Shown here: positions 33,640 through 43,506 of the stretch, piece by piece | How the letters are laid out: each line of letters opens with the position of its first letter | Numbering within the stretch: the stretch's first letter is position 1 | Source of the DNA: CAYRSS01 sp964426945 | GTDB taxonomy: Bacteria > Planctomycetota > Phycisphaerae > UBA1845 | Length of the DNA: 64,000 bases | Assembly: GCA_964426945.1 (NCBI GenBank) | Contig: CAYRSS010000007.1 | Span: 57,964-121,963 of the forward strand | Direction: 5' to 3' | The notes under the pieces: generated by a model | Databases searched by the model: none | What the model saw: only the letters and a program-made list of their open reading frames with translations | What the model was told of the DNA's origin: nothing | Program-made: the position numbers and the translations under genes

Positions 33640-34131
33640 CAGTCTGCTTCCCAAACAGGATCCGCAATCCCCGGCAGGCCGCGCCGGCCGGTGGCGAACA
33701 GGCCATTCTAAACGACGATCGGCCGCCTGCCAAGGGTGCCGCCGTGACGGTTCCCCCTGTTTCGACCCCGCCCCCGGGCGCGGGGCGACTGCCCGCCCGG
33801 ACGGGCAGGGCCGCACGCGCCGAACCTGCGCGAAGAAGTCCGAGAATAGCTTGCGGACCTCAGGGTTTCTACGGTATGCTGACCGACGATCGAGAAACAC
33901 GCGGGATCATTTTCTGCCCGCGGGGTTCCGGAGGTAGGGCGGAAGTGGAGCCTGCGGTCTCCCTGGCAGGCTCCTGCAGCAGCCGCGCACCGGCCATGCG
34001 CTGCCCCCCGAGGGCAGCTCTCACCGCCTCATCCCCAGCGTGATCGCCGCAAGGTCGGCCTCGCCGTCCCGCAGCAGATCGCGCTGAGGCGTCAATCCAG
34101 GCACACAGGGAGCGTCAGGAATCGCGCGGCG
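33640..34131. other. Intergenic region with two strong hairpins, possible leader of the gene at 34132
   Basis: No convincing gene in about 490 bases. A possible promoter is TTGCGG, 18-base spacer, TATGCT near 33853-33882. Two perfect stems follow: GGAGCCTG/CAGGCTCC (33947-33954 with 33967-33974) and GCTGCCC/GGGCAGC (34000-34006 with 34012-34018). Neither has a T run, so they are not simple terminators on the plus strand. Confidence 0.4.
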
Positions 34132-36084
34132 ATGCCCAGCAAGGTTCGTGAATATTCTGCTCCGTTCGGCGACGACGCGGCAGTAGCCGGCTTCGCAGTC
34201 GCCGGGAATCCCAGCCCCGTTCGAAAACTCGCCCTCGGCTTGGTTTTCGCTGCTTTTTCCCTCGCGATTCTGCACCCTGCCCTGGGCTCGGACGGTGACT
34301 TCGGCGAGGGTGACTCGGGCGGCCCGCCCGATGTCGTTGCCGATCCGCCGCCCCCCATGCCGCGCCTGCGGATCGATGCCCGTGACGTGCTTCTCGTCGT
34401 CAATCAGAACAGCCCGGTGAGCGTGGCCATCGCGGCCATGTATCGCCAGTTTTACCCGCAGATTCTCGACGAACAGGTGGTCTACCTGACCGGCTTGCCG
34501 GATGCGGCCTCCACCAGCGGCGGCCCGACGCAGGAGATCATCTTTCGCAACGACTACAACACGCTGATCGCCCAGCCGATCCGCAACCACCTCATTGCCC
34601 ACGACTTGGTTGATCGCATCTACGTGATCATCACCACGGCGGGCATGCCTTACCGGATCGAGGACACCCACACGAGCAGCCCGAATCTGACCAGCGTGAT
34701 CTGCCCGCCCGGCACCACCGGCTGCACCACGGGGACGAACGCCTCGCTGGTTGTCGCGAACGTGAGCAAAGTCGACGCTGCGAGCGTGGAATCCGAGCTT
34801 TCCGTGCTGTTTCTCGCGGATCCGGCGCTCACCCTGGGCACCAACCAGCCTCGAATTCCCGCCGATGGCCGCGTCGTCAACCCGTACCAGGGTTACGCCA
34901 GCCCCGTACGCTCCTGGGATAGCGGCCGGGACATTCTCGCCCGGCGGATGACCTTCAAGTGGAGTAACCTCCACGGGGCGAACCCGCCGGTCCGGATGGA
35001 GGGCGACCAGGTCAGCGCGTTCGACCAGGCGGGGTGGTACTCGGCGTACAACCGGCGGTTCAATCCGGGCGACCTCTACCTGACCGCCCGGCTCGACGGC
35101 CCGCGAATCCAGGGGCAGACGCCGCTGGCGGCGGTGCAGGCGATGCTGGAGCGGTCCGCCGCGGTCAGCAACCCGACCTATCCGGGATTCGTGGGTTACA
35201 ACCCGGACGCCTCGGCCGTGGCGCTGGATCACTCTCCGTCTCCGCCCGCGCCTTCCCAGTTCGCGGTTACCCGGGTCTACAACCTCTACCCTGGGCTCGA
35301 CCTCGCCCGGGTGGAGGATTTCTGGTTCCCGCCCGGCGCCGAATTCGGCGTGGGCCAGCCGAACACCGGCAACCACTACGTCAGGGCCTTCCAGTTCCTG
35401 ACGCGGGAAGTTGCCCCGATGGGCGGCGCTGCCGTCGCTCCTGTGGCGGACGGTCTCGGCGGGTGGGCGATCTGGGACGATACCGCGACCATCGTAAACG
35501 ATGGCGGCATGCCTGCCGGGGCCGGGCTGATCGGCCTGCTGACCTACGGCCGCAACGGCGGGGATGGCCGATCGCAGAACTACCTGCTCATCAACGGGCC
35601 CGGCGCCGGTCCACTCTTCACGTGTGTGCCGGGTGCCGTTTTCGCCTCGATCGAAAGCTATAACGCGGTGACGATGTTCGTCGACAGCACGATCCTTACA
35701 GGTCAGGGTCGGATTTCTCAGTTCATCGCGATGGGCGGCTCCGGGGCCATCGGCCACGTCTTCGAGCCGGAAACTTCGGGCATCGTCCAGGGCGAGTACC
35801 TGCTCTCGAATCTGCTGCGGGACGAGGACGGCAACGGCGTAGCCGACATGTGCTTCGTGGAAGCTGCATTCACCGCCATCCCCTACCTGAGTTGGGCAGA
35901 GGTGGTCATTGGCGACCCGCTGATGCGGCCACGCCTGGGGCCTAGCGGCTTCGTGATCCCCTCGACGCCGTCCTATATCTCGCTTGATCACCCCTGGGCG
36001 TCGCTCGGTGAGGGCGGCCCGGCGGGGGGCGCTGAGGACGTGGATGGCGAAGTGGGCAACGAGTCGGCGTCCACAGGTTTATAA
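34132..36084 (+). CDS. Secreted TIGR03790-like protein (650 aa)
   Basis: After an N-terminal stretch with a hydrophobic signal (LALGLVFAAFSLAILHPALG) the mature part begins DVLLVVNQNSPVSVAIAAMY. It continues with strands such as RIYVIITTAGMPYRI and, near the end, ASIESYNAVTMF...GSGAIGHVFEP...YLSWAEVVIGDPLMRP. This order matches what I remember of the TIGR03790 family: an N-terminal 'VLVVxNxxSxxS', a middle 'iGLPxRI', and a C-terminal 'GAxgtvGtvxEP...GDPL'. The family has no known activity. The start codon is uncertain; no strong ribosome site precedes 34132. Confidence 0.65.
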   Translation: MPSKVREYSAPFGDDAAVAGFAVAGNPSPVRKLALGLVFAAFSLAILHPALGSDGDFGEGDSGGPPDVVADPPPPMPRLRIDARDVLLVVNQNSPVSVAIAAMYRQFYPQILDEQVVYLTGLPDAASTSGGPTQEIIFRNDYNTLIAQPIRNHLIAHDLVDRIYVIITTAGMPYRIEDTHTSSPNLTSVICPPGTTGCTTGTNASLVVANVSKVDAASVESELSVLFLADPALTLGTNQPRIPADGRVVNPYQGYASPVRSWDSGRDILARRMTFKWSNLHGANPPVRMEGDQVSAFDQAGWYSAYNRRFNPGDLYLTARLDGPRIQGQTPLAAVQAMLERSAAVSNPTYPGFVGYNPDASAVALDHSPSPPAPSQFAVTRVYNLYPGLDLARVEDFWFPPGAEFGVGQPNTGNHYVRAFQFLTREVAPMGGAAVAPVADGLGGWAIWDDTATIVNDGGMPAGAGLIGLLTYGRNGGDGRSQNYLLINGPGAGPLFTCVPGAVFASIESYNAVTMFVDSTILTGQGRISQFIAMGGSGAIGHVFEPETSGIVQGEYLLSNLLRDEDGNGVADMCFVEAAFTAIPYLSWAEVVIGDPLMRPRLGPSGFVIPSTPSYISLDHPWASLGEGGPAGGAEDVDGEVGNESASTGL

Positions 36085-36140
36085 GTGTCACTGTATTTTG
36101 TTCAGGAATCGATAAGAAGCGGATCAGGATGAGATTTCGC

Positions 36141-36170
36141 TTGACCCCGAGTACTCGGACGCGGTACATT
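36141..36170 (+). promoter_or_regulatory. Promoter candidate for the PEP-CTERM gene at 36305
   Basis: TTGACC (36141-36146), 18-base spacer, TACATT (36165-36170), in a relatively AT-rich 220-base gap. It would give a leader of about 130 bases. No terminator for the preceding gene was found. Confidence 0.45.
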
Positions 36171-36304
36171 CGGGGGCAGTATCGGGGAGCGAAGCATCCT
36201 CGCCTTAAACCTACTGGAGCGGGTTTGAAGGGGCGATTGCTGCAAGAACTGCGGTTTTCCTGCGGATTCTGTGCAGCTAATTCGGTAAGGGAGGGAGTGG
36301 AAGA

Positions 36305-37027
36305 ATGTCCCTGTTTTCGAAGCGAAGCAGTTTTGTGGTCGCTTTGGCGGCGCTGATCACGTCCGCCGCGCAGGCCGCGCCTGTCGGCTTTGTCGAGGCC
36401 CTCGGCATCAACGTGAGCCCGACACCGCTTTATGCGGCGCCCGGCACGCTCGGCCCGGACGGCGAGTGGAACATGCCCAACGCCGTGGCCAGCCAGGGTT
36501 CGGTTGTTGAGGCCGACGGCGGCCGCGTTTGGTTCATCGCCCCGTTCGGCGGGACGGCCACGCTCAACTGGACGGGCAACACGCTCGCCAGCGACACGAG
36601 CGCCGGCGGTGACATGAGCGGCTCGTTCAACGGCGGCGGTACGCTGACCATCACCGGTGACCTGTGGGACGACACGTTCACGAACGTGTTTACGGGTGTG
36701 CTGCTGACCGGCACCGTGTCGGCCTTCGCGGTCAATGAGCCGGCTACGCCGAACTTCATCGACACGGCTGTGGCCCCGATCTTCACGCCGACCGGTGGCG
36801 TGCTGGTGGACGGTTCGCTCGGCATCGGTTCGCTGTTCTTCGACGGCCCGTACTACATGGCTTTCACGGTCACCGGCGCCCGCCAGAACGGCGGCGATCT
36901 GGAAGACCTCCAGAGCGACATCGTCACGGTCGACTCGTACAAGATGCAGCTCATCACGATCCCGGAGCCGGCGTCCCTGGCGCTGCTCGGGTTCGGCTCG
37001 CTGCTGCTGGCCCGGCGTCGTCGCTAG
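36305..37027 (+). CDS. PEP-CTERM sorting-domain protein (240 aa)
   Basis: A signal peptide (SSFVVALAALITSAAQA) and a C-terminal exosortase tail (IPEPASLALLGFGSLLLARRRR) flank a beta-rich, Gly/Thr-rich body of about 190 residues without Cys or catalytic motifs. Such proteins are processed by an exosortase at the membrane and exported to the surface or into an extracellular matrix; no exosortase gene is in the window. AAGGGAGGGAG precedes ATG. The next gene is another PEP-CTERM protein, but the bodies are not obviously homologous. Confidence 0.88.
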   Translation: MSLFSKRSSFVVALAALITSAAQAAPVGFVEALGINVSPTPLYAAPGTLGPDGEWNMPNAVASQGSVVEADGGRVWFIAPFGGTATLNWTGNTLASDTSAGGDMSGSFNGGGTLTITGDLWDDTFTNVFTGVLLTGTVSAFAVNEPATPNFIDTAVAPIFTPTGGVLVDGSLGIGSLFFDGPYYMAFTVTGARQNGGDLEDLQSDIVTVDSYKMQLITIPEPASLALLGFGSLLLARRRR

Positions 37028-37191
37028 GCCCTCGGGTTTTCGTCGGTCCGGGTTGCCGCGACGCGGTCCCGGGGCGGTGAGCCTGTCTGTTTGCACTGAG
37101 GAAGTCAGCCCGAGCGGCTGTCCCTTCGGGGTATGGCCGCACAGGGAAGGGAACGAGAGGCAAGTCGGACACTATTCGTAAAGGGATTGCA

Positions 37192-37878
37192 ATGAAGGGA
37201 AAGAGAATCATTCTTGGGCTGATCGCGGGCGGCCTGGTGGCTGCGATGAGCAGCACGTCGTTCGCGGCCTACGTGTCGATCTCGCACAACCTGGTGAATG
37301 GTGTGGGTGACACGACGTACAACCCTGGCACCCAGGAGCTGATGATTTCGGCCAGCGGTGCCAACCTGATCACGCTGAATGACCCGTCCGCCCTCGCTGG
37401 CACGGTCACCAACGGCTTGGTCCAGTTGACCACCAACTTCCACACGATCAACGGCTCGGGTGCTGCCGTGTTCAACGGCGGCAGCTACCTGCTGTCGTTT
37501 GACTTCGACGCCGACGGCGCCGGCCCCAACCCGGCCCAGTCGTACGCGATCGGCGGCCCGATCTTCGCGATGGAGTTCACCCTCGTCGCGATCACCCCGA
37601 CGTTCTACCAGATCGACGGCTCGGGTCTGTTCACCGCTTCGACGGTCAACCTGCCCGGCTCGGGCGTGTGGCCGGACGGCGGCGGCTTCAGCACGATCGA
37701 CTCGCTGTCGCTCGGCTTCAACGGCAACATCGCCGGCTGGAACTGGAACGGCACGTTCCCGGGCAGCCGCGTTGAGACGACCTACTCGATCGTTCCGAAC
37801 CCGAACGGCGTCCCCGAGCCGGCGAGCCTCGCGCTCCTCGCTGCGGGCGCGCTCGCCTTGGTTCGTCGTCGCCGCTAA
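37192..37878 (+). CDS. PEP-CTERM sorting-domain protein (228 aa)
   Basis: Signal peptide MKGKRIILGLIAGGLVAAMSSTSFA, beta-rich body, and sorting tail VPEPASLALLAAGALALVRRRR. The body contains Asn/Gly-rich strands (NGSGAAVFNGGSYLLSFDFD, GWNWNGTFPGSR) and no Cys. AAAGGGA lies six bases before ATG. It follows the previous PEP-CTERM gene by 164 bases and is itself followed by a terminator-like hairpin, so it may form its own unit. Role: exported surface or matrix component. Confidence 0.88.
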   Translation: MKGKRIILGLIAGGLVAAMSSTSFAAYVSISHNLVNGVGDTTYNPGTQELMISASGANLITLNDPSALAGTVTNGLVQLTTNFHTINGSGAAVFNGGSYLLSFDFDADGAGPNPAQSYAIGGPIFAMEFTLVAITPTFYQIDGSGLFTASTVNLPGSGVWPDGGGFSTIDSLSLGFNGNIAGWNWNGTFPGSRVETTYSIVPNPNGVPEPASLALLAAGALALVRRRR

Positions 37879-37993
37879 GCCTGATAGACGCGGCGGGCCG
37901 GTGCCGGGCCTCCCTCATGCGTCGCATGAGTGTCCGCACCGGGCGGCTTGCCTCTCACGGCTTGACGCCGGCACGCCAGTAGATTATCGCTCT

Positions 37994-38030
37994 GAGGCCC
38001 ATCTCCTGACGGGGATGGGCCTCTTGCTTT
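37994..38030 (+). terminator. Probable terminator after the PEP-CTERM gene
   Basis: GAGGCCCATC (37994-38003) pairs with GATGGGCCTC (38014-38023), followed by TTGCTTT. It sits 116 bases after the stop at 37878 and just before the ClC gene. Confidence 0.6.
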
Positions 38031-38054
38031 GGTAGAACCGTCGCCGGAGTGCTG

Positions 38055-40193
38055 ATGCGACGACTGGCCGTACTCCTGCAGCCCGCCGCCTGGGCTGAGC
38101 TGATCGCGAGGTTGCCGCGCCCGGCGGCGCGCTGGTCGCGCCTGTTCGGACTTGGCGCTGTGGTCGGCATCGCGGGCGGGTTGGCGGCCGCGGGGCTCGA
38201 GTTCCTTCTTCACCACGGGGTCGGCCGACTGGTGGGCACCTTCGCCGACCCCGCAGGCAGCAGCTTCTTCCGCTTCAATCCAAGCCTCCTGGTGCTCCCG
38301 ACCATCGGAGGGTTGATTTCCGGCGTGGTCATGAGGCTGGTCGCCGGCACCCCCTCCGCGCAGGGGACTGAGGCACTCACCCACGCCTTTCACCACGACT
38401 TCGGTCGCCTCCACCTGCGTGAGCCCGGTGCCCGGGCGCTCACCGCCGTCGGCGTAATCTCGTGTGGCGGGTCGACCGGGCCGGAGGGGCCGGTGGCGGC
38501 GCTGGGCGCGTCGATCGGCTCGTCCATCGCGTCCCTGTTCCGGCTCACGCCGCACGAGCGACGCATCATGCTGCTGGCGGGATGCGCGGCCGGGGTCGGC
38601 GCCATCTTTCAATGCCCGCTCGGCGGGGCCCTGTTCGCAACGGGCGTGCTCTACAGCGAGCCGGAGTTCGAGTCGGATGCGATGGTGCCGTGCTTTGTCG
38701 CGTCGGTCATCGGCTTCACCACCTTCATGCTGTTTTTCGGCCACAGCGGCCCGCACCTGCTCCGTGGCGCGTCGGCGCTGAGCTTCTCCTCCGCATGGGA
38801 GCTGATTCCCTACGCGGTGCTCGGCCCGCTGTGCGGGCTGGTCAGCATTTTCTTCAGCCTCTGCCTCGGCTGGGTTCGCGACGGGCTGATCCCGCGCGTG
38901 CCGGGGCCGCGCTGGCTCATGCCGGCGGTGGGGGGGCTGGGCACGGGCGTTCTGGCGATGGCCCTGCCGCAGGTGATGGATGCCCGCTACGCGTTCATCA
39001 ACAACGCCATGGGGTTCCGTCCCGGTGTGGAGGGGCTGGAGAGTGCGACCTGGTGGACGCTCGCGGCGCTGTTCGCCGCGGTGGTGGTGGCAAGGTGCCT
39101 GGCGACCGCGCTGACCGTCGGTGCGGGGGCGTCCGGGGGCGTGCTGGGGCCCAGCGTGTTCATCGGGGGGGCGACCGGCGCACTGGTCGGGGCGCTGGGC
39201 ATGGCGATCGCGCCGGGCACCTTCGATGACTCCCTCCGGCAGGCCATGATCCCGGTCGGCATGGCGGGCGTGCTCGCCGCGTCGATGCGGACGCCGCTCG
39301 CCGCGATGGTCATGGTGACGGAGATGACCGGCAGCTACGGGCTGATCGTGCCGCTGATGCTGGTCTGCGTATCAGCGTACGTAACGGGTCGGCGCTGGGG
39401 CCTCAACCACGAGCAGGTCCGCAGCGCGAGCGAGTCGCCGGCGCACGCGGGCGACGTGATGGTCCACCTGCTTGAGTCCATCCCGGTGGCCGAGGTGATG
39501 GATCAGCGCTGGGCCGATACGGCCACGCCGGACGAAACGCTCGGTTCGCTTGTCCGCCGGATGAAGCCGGGCACCCGGCCGGTGTTTGCAGTGACCGAGG
39601 GCGAGCGGCTGCTCGGGCTCGTTTCGACGGCGGACATCCATCGGATCATGAACGAGCCCGCGCTGGCGGACGTGGTCATCGCCGCTGACCTGATGCGTGA
39701 ACCGAGCCAGGCGGTCAGGCCTGAGGAGGATCTCTACCAGGCGCTGAACGTGTTTTCGCGTGCGGGTGAGGATGCGTTGCCGGTCGTGTCGAGTGACGCC
39801 TCGCGCCGGTGGCTCGGGATGCTGACGCGCGAGGGGGTGTTTGAGACCGTCCGCCGCCACATCGCCGAGTTGCAGGGACTCATGCTGCGCGAACACACCG
39901 GCCTGTCGGCGATCGGCCGCGAGGGAGAGCTTCAGCACATCGTGATGGGTGTGGCTCCGGCCCGGCAGAACCTCGTCCAGCGGCTGCTGGTGCCGCTGCA
40001 GGCTGTCGGTCAGTCGCTGCGCGAAGCGGACTTCCGCCGGCAGTTCGGCGCACAGGTCATCGCGATCGAGGAGCCGGACGGCACGATTCTCTGCCCGCCG
40101 CCGCTTGATAGCCCGCTCCGCACGGGGCAGCGTCTGCTCGCCATCGTCACCCAGGAATCGCTGCCGCCGCGAGACGATGACCAGCCGGAGTAG
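38055..40193 (+). CDS. ClC-family chloride channel/antiporter with CBS pair and RCK-C-like tail (712 aa)
   Basis: Inner-membrane anion transport protein. ATG 38055 has GGAG five bases upstream; the GTG at 38049 does not fit. The ClC core carries the Glu-gate motif GGSTGPEGPVAALG (GREGP in canonical members, here GPEGP with the gating Glu kept), GCAAGVGAIFQCPLGG and GGVLGPSVFIGG. Two CBS domains follow (about residues 460-590: VAEVMDQRW...ITRx-like strands), then a TrkA-C/RCK-C-like domain (QAVGQSLREADFRRQFGAQV...RTGQRLLAIV). The cytoplasmic domains suggest regulation by nucleotides or another ligand. Channel versus exchanger cannot be decided. Confidence 0.93.
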   Translation: MRRLAVLLQPAAWAELIARLPRPAARWSRLFGLGAVVGIAGGLAAAGLEFLLHHGVGRLVGTFADPAGSSFFRFNPSLLVLPTIGGLISGVVMRLVAGTPSAQGTEALTHAFHHDFGRLHLREPGARALTAVGVISCGGSTGPEGPVAALGASIGSSIASLFRLTPHERRIMLLAGCAAGVGAIFQCPLGGALFATGVLYSEPEFESDAMVPCFVASVIGFTTFMLFFGHSGPHLLRGASALSFSSAWELIPYAVLGPLCGLVSIFFSLCLGWVRDGLIPRVPGPRWLMPAVGGLGTGVLAMALPQVMDARYAFINNAMGFRPGVEGLESATWWTLAALFAAVVVARCLATALTVGAGASGGVLGPSVFIGGATGALVGALGMAIAPGTFDDSLRQAMIPVGMAGVLAASMRTPLAAMVMVTEMTGSYGLIVPLMLVCVSAYVTGRRWGLNHEQVRSASESPAHAGDVMVHLLESIPVAEVMDQRWADTATPDETLGSLVRRMKPGTRPVFAVTEGERLLGLVSTADIHRIMNEPALADVVIAADLMREPSQAVRPEEDLYQALNVFSRAGEDALPVVSSDASRRWLGMLTREGVFETVRRHIAELQGLMLREHTGLSAIGREGELQHIVMGVAPARQNLVQRLLVPLQAVGQSLREADFRRQFGAQVIAIEEPDGTILCPPPLDSPLRTGQRLLAIVTQESLPPRDDDQPE

Positions 40194-41120
40194 ACTGGGC
40201 ATTGCCGTACGCGTGAAGGACGAGAGGCGAGCGGCCTGCCGCACAAAGAGCCGGGTCTGGACGCCGGTCCCCGGTGGACGCCCTCGGATCGTGCGGACCG
40301 GGCTTGCTGCCCGCACGGTCGCGATGTTGGAGACCAGGCGACCGGCTCGCGGCGGCCGGCTCGACCCCTCGTCCTTCGACGCGCTTCTTCCCCCTCAAGT
40401 GCGGCGGTCTCCCCCCGAAGCCGCCGGAATGATGTCGGTTTCGCGCGATCCGGGTTTGTCGCGGGCGGGCCATCGTGGCGGCCGCGACCCGGTCCGGCCG
40501 CGGCACGCCACGAGGCGCTCGCCCCCTCCCACCTCGGAAAGCACACTTCAAAGTACCTGCACCCCGGCGTCCGCGGCTCGGCCGTCCGCGGGACGGGTCA
40601 CGATCAGCCCCCAGTAATCCCGGAGATCCGGGATCTGCCTCGCGACCGCGCGGAGCGATTCCGGCGCAGGTCCGACAGGGGTGCAGGTCAGATTCGTCGC
40701 GATAGTGAGCCCGAGTGCCCGACTCGAACTCGCGCATGTCGTTTGGGGAGATGACAGCGTGAAGAACTGCTCGTCTTTCTCTGCTGCGCTGCGGACGAAC
40801 CGGGAGGGGGAAGTCGATTCGTCCGCAGGCATCGCGGCGGTCAGAATCCGCCGCCACCATGTTTGTAGGCGCTCCCGATGAGTCGGACAACGGGCCGCAC
40901 GGATTATTTTCTGCACAAGCGCTTTCACGCCGCGCGAGTCGCCGCAGCGGTCGGCGCGGCTTGCCTCGGCCGCTCCGCAGTCACGCTGCACGCGATGCAG
41001 GGCAGGTTCCAAGGCCTCGCAGCGTGAAGTGACGAAGAGTGATTGGGTCGTTGCGGCGCAGTCAAACCGGGCGAGGGCGGCGGAAGGCGCTGCCTGTACC
41101 GGCGGTCGCTCCGCGGGGGA
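40194..41120. other. 927-base region without a supported gene
   Basis: Several overlapping open frames exist on both strands, but all are Arg/Pro/Ser-rich, lack ribosome sites and show no recognisable domain; they behave as GC-rich chance frames. No repeat, tRNA or clear terminator was found. It may hold a decayed gene or an RNA that cannot be recognised by eye. Confidence 0.4.
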
Positions 41121-43373
41121 TCACGTCCGGCGGAAGACCATGACGCTCAGCGGCGGAAGGTTGAGGACAAGCGAATGTTCGCGGCTGTGCGCCGGGCAGG
41201 GCGTCGATTCCATCACGGCCGGCGAGCCGTAGCCGCTCCCGCCGTAGATCGGGTCATCGGTATCAAGCAGGCGCAGGTAGCGGCCGGCGTGTGTCGCGCC
41301 GATGCGGTAGCCGTCGCGCGGGACGGGCGTCAGGTTCATGACGACGATGAGGCACGATCCGTCGTCGCCCCAGCGCTCGAAGGAGAACACCGACTGCTCG
41401 AAATCGCTGCAGTCGATCCACGCGAAGCCGCCGGGATCAACTTCCTGCCGCCACAGGGTGGGCGACTCGGCGTAGAGCCGGCCGAGATCCTCCAGCAGAC
41501 GCGACAGCCCGACGCGCGCGGGATCGTCAGCCAGGTGCCAGTCGAGACTCTTGTCGTGGCGCCACTCGTCCCACGGCGCCAGCTCGGTGCCCATGAACAG
41601 CAGCTTCTTGCCGGGGCGCATGTACTGGTACGCCAGCAGTGCCCGCAGGTTGGCGAACTTCTGCCAGATGTCGCCGGGCATCTTCTCGAGCAGCGACCGC
41701 TTGCCGTGAACGACCTCGTCGTGTGACAGCGGGTTGAGGAAGCGCTCGCTATACTCGTAGAGCATCGCAAACGTCAGGTCGTTCTGGTGATACTTGCGGT
41801 GCACGGCGTCTTTGCTGAAGTAGGTCAGCGTGTCGTGCATCCACCCCATGTTCCACTTGTAGGTGAACCCCAGCCCGTGCCAGTCGGCCGGATGCGTCAC
41901 GCCGAGCCAGCCGGTGGACTCCTCGGCGATCATGAGTGCGCCGGGGCACTCCTCGCGGACGGCGGCGTTGATCGACTGCAGCAGGCTGATGGCCTCGAGG
42001 TTTTCCTTGCCGCCGTAGCGGTTGGGAATCCACCCGTCAGCAGGGCGGCTGTAGTCGAGGTAGAGCATCGACGACACGGCGTCGACGCGAAGCCCGTCGA
42101 TGTGGAACTCGTGCAGCCAGTAGAGCGCGTTGGACAGCAGGAAGCTGCGGACCTCGTTGCGGGCGTAGTTGAAGATCAGCGTACCCCAGTCGGGGTGCTC
42201 GCCCTGGCGCGGGTCTTCGTGCTCGTACAGGGCCGTGCCGTCGAATCGGCGCAGCGCCCAGTCGTCCTTGGGAAAGTGTGCCGGGACCCAGTCAACGATC
42301 ACGCCCACGCCGTGGCGGTGGCAGTAGTCGACGAAAAATCGGAAGTCATCGGGGCTGCCGTATCGCGCCGTGGGGGCGAAATAGCCGGTCACCTGGTAGC
42401 CCCACGAGCCGTCGAAGGGGTGCTCGGCCACGGGCAGCAGCTCGATGTGCGTAAAGCGGTAGCGCCGCACATGCGCCACCAGCAGCGGCGCGAGCTCGCG
42501 GTAGGTGAGCGGCCGGTTGCCCTCCTCGGGGACGCGCCGCCACGAGCCCAGGTGCACCTCGTAGATCGCCATCGGCTCACGGTAGGGCTCTGCGCGGCCT
42601 CGGCGGTCCATCCACTCCGCATCGCCCCAGCGGTGCGTCGACGCCGAGACGCGCGAGGCATCGCCCGGCGGGTGCTCGGCGCAGCGGGCCATCGGGTCGG
42701 CCTTGATCCGCAGGTGGCCGTCCTGCGTCTTGATCTCGTACTTGTAGAACGCCCCGTTGGCCGCGCCGGGCACGAAGAGCTCGTACACCCCGGACGAGCC
42801 CAGGCTGCGCATCGGCATCAGCCGGCCGTCCCAGTTGCAGAAGTCACCCACGACGCTCACCCGGCGGGCGTTGGGGGCCCAGACGGCGAACGCGGTGCCC
42901 TCGACGCCGTCCATCGTCCGGCGAACTGCGCCGAGGCACTGCCACAGGCGTCGATGCGTCCCCTCGGCGAGCAGGTGCAGATCGATCTCGCCCACGGCGG
43001 GGAGGAAGCGGTAGGGGTCTTCGCGCTCCCACGCGGCGCCGTCGGCGAAGCGGAACCGCAGCCGATACGCGAAGGGCATCGTCGCGCCCTCCACGAACAC
43101 TGCGAAGAACCCTCCTTCGGCCGCCGGTGACATGGCCATTGCCGCTCCCTGCGAGGGCAGCAGTTCGACCATTGTCGCATCGGGATGAAAAGCACGCACG
43201 ATGACCCCATGGCGGCCTTCATGGGTCGCCGGGTGAGCGCCGAGGAGCTTGTGGGGCTCGTGGTGATCGCCGTCGCGCAGGGCATGCCAGTCGCGGCGCT
43301 GGGCGCTCGTCAGGCGCAGCGCCCCGTGGAGGCGGTCGGGAGACTGGCCGGAATGTGTCGCGGAGGCGTCCAT
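41121..43373 (-). CDS. glgB: 1,4-alpha-glucan branching enzyme
   Basis: GH13 enzyme making alpha-1,6 branches in glycogen. The start at 43373 (MDASATHSGQ) gives 750 residues, close to the family length; the frame continues to 43664 but would overlap the divergent reductase gene. An N-terminal CBM48-like part (HEPHKLLGAHPATHEGRHGV, VWAPNARRVSVVGDFCNW) precedes the barrel. Catalytic segments are intact: VDWVPAHFPKD, GLRVDAVSSMLYLDYSR (nucleophile Asp near 431), MIAEEST (acid Glu near 486) and NPLSHDEVVHGK. No other glycogen genes are adjacent. Confidence 0.96.
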   Translation of the reverse strand: MDASATHSGQSPDRLHGALRLTSAQRRDWHALRDGDHHEPHKLLGAHPATHEGRHGVIVRAFHPDATMVELLPSQGAAMAMSPAAEGGFFAVFVEGATMPFAYRLRFRFADGAAWEREDPYRFLPAVGEIDLHLLAEGTHRRLWQCLGAVRRTMDGVEGTAFAVWAPNARRVSVVGDFCNWDGRLMPMRSLGSSGVYELFVPGAANGAFYKYEIKTQDGHLRIKADPMARCAEHPPGDASRVSASTHRWGDAEWMDRRGRAEPYREPMAIYEVHLGSWRRVPEEGNRPLTYRELAPLLVAHVRRYRFTHIELLPVAEHPFDGSWGYQVTGYFAPTARYGSPDDFRFFVDYCHRHGVGVIVDWVPAHFPKDDWALRRFDGTALYEHEDPRQGEHPDWGTLIFNYARNEVRSFLLSNALYWLHEFHIDGLRVDAVSSMLYLDYSRPADGWIPNRYGGKENLEAISLLQSINAAVREECPGALMIAEESTGWLGVTHPADWHGLGFTYKWNMGWMHDTLTYFSKDAVHRKYHQNDLTFAMLYEYSERFLNPLSHDEVVHGKRSLLEKMPGDIWQKFANLRALLAYQYMRPGKKLLFMGTELAPWDEWRHDKSLDWHLADDPARVGLSRLLEDLGRLYAESPTLWRQEVDPGGFAWIDCSDFEQSVFSFERWGDDGSCLIVVMNLTPVPRDGYRIGATHAGRYLRLLDTDDPIYGGSGYGSPAVMESTPCPAHSREHSLVLNLPPLSVMVFRRT

Positions 43374-43506
43374 ATCGATGGTAGTATGTCGATGGCCCAC
43401 AAGCGGGAGTTTAACGCGGATCGCCCCGGGCTGAAACGGACAGCCCCCTCTCGCCGCCGAGACGGCGTCCGGGACGGCCTGTGGCACGACGGAGGGTCGT
43501 TCAACG

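Noticed and set aside
33744..34043. Plus-strand 99-codon frame
   Set aside because: Arg/Pro/Ala-rich chance frame overlapping strong hairpins, with no ribosome site.
34021..35991. Minus-strand open frame of about 650 codons
   Set aside because: Antisense of the TIGR03790-like gene; composition dominated by Arg, His and Val, no domain.
40147..41012. Overlapping minus-strand frames downstream of the ClC gene
   Set aside because: No ribosome site, no domain, biased Arg/Pro/Ser composition; reported only as unassigned sequence.
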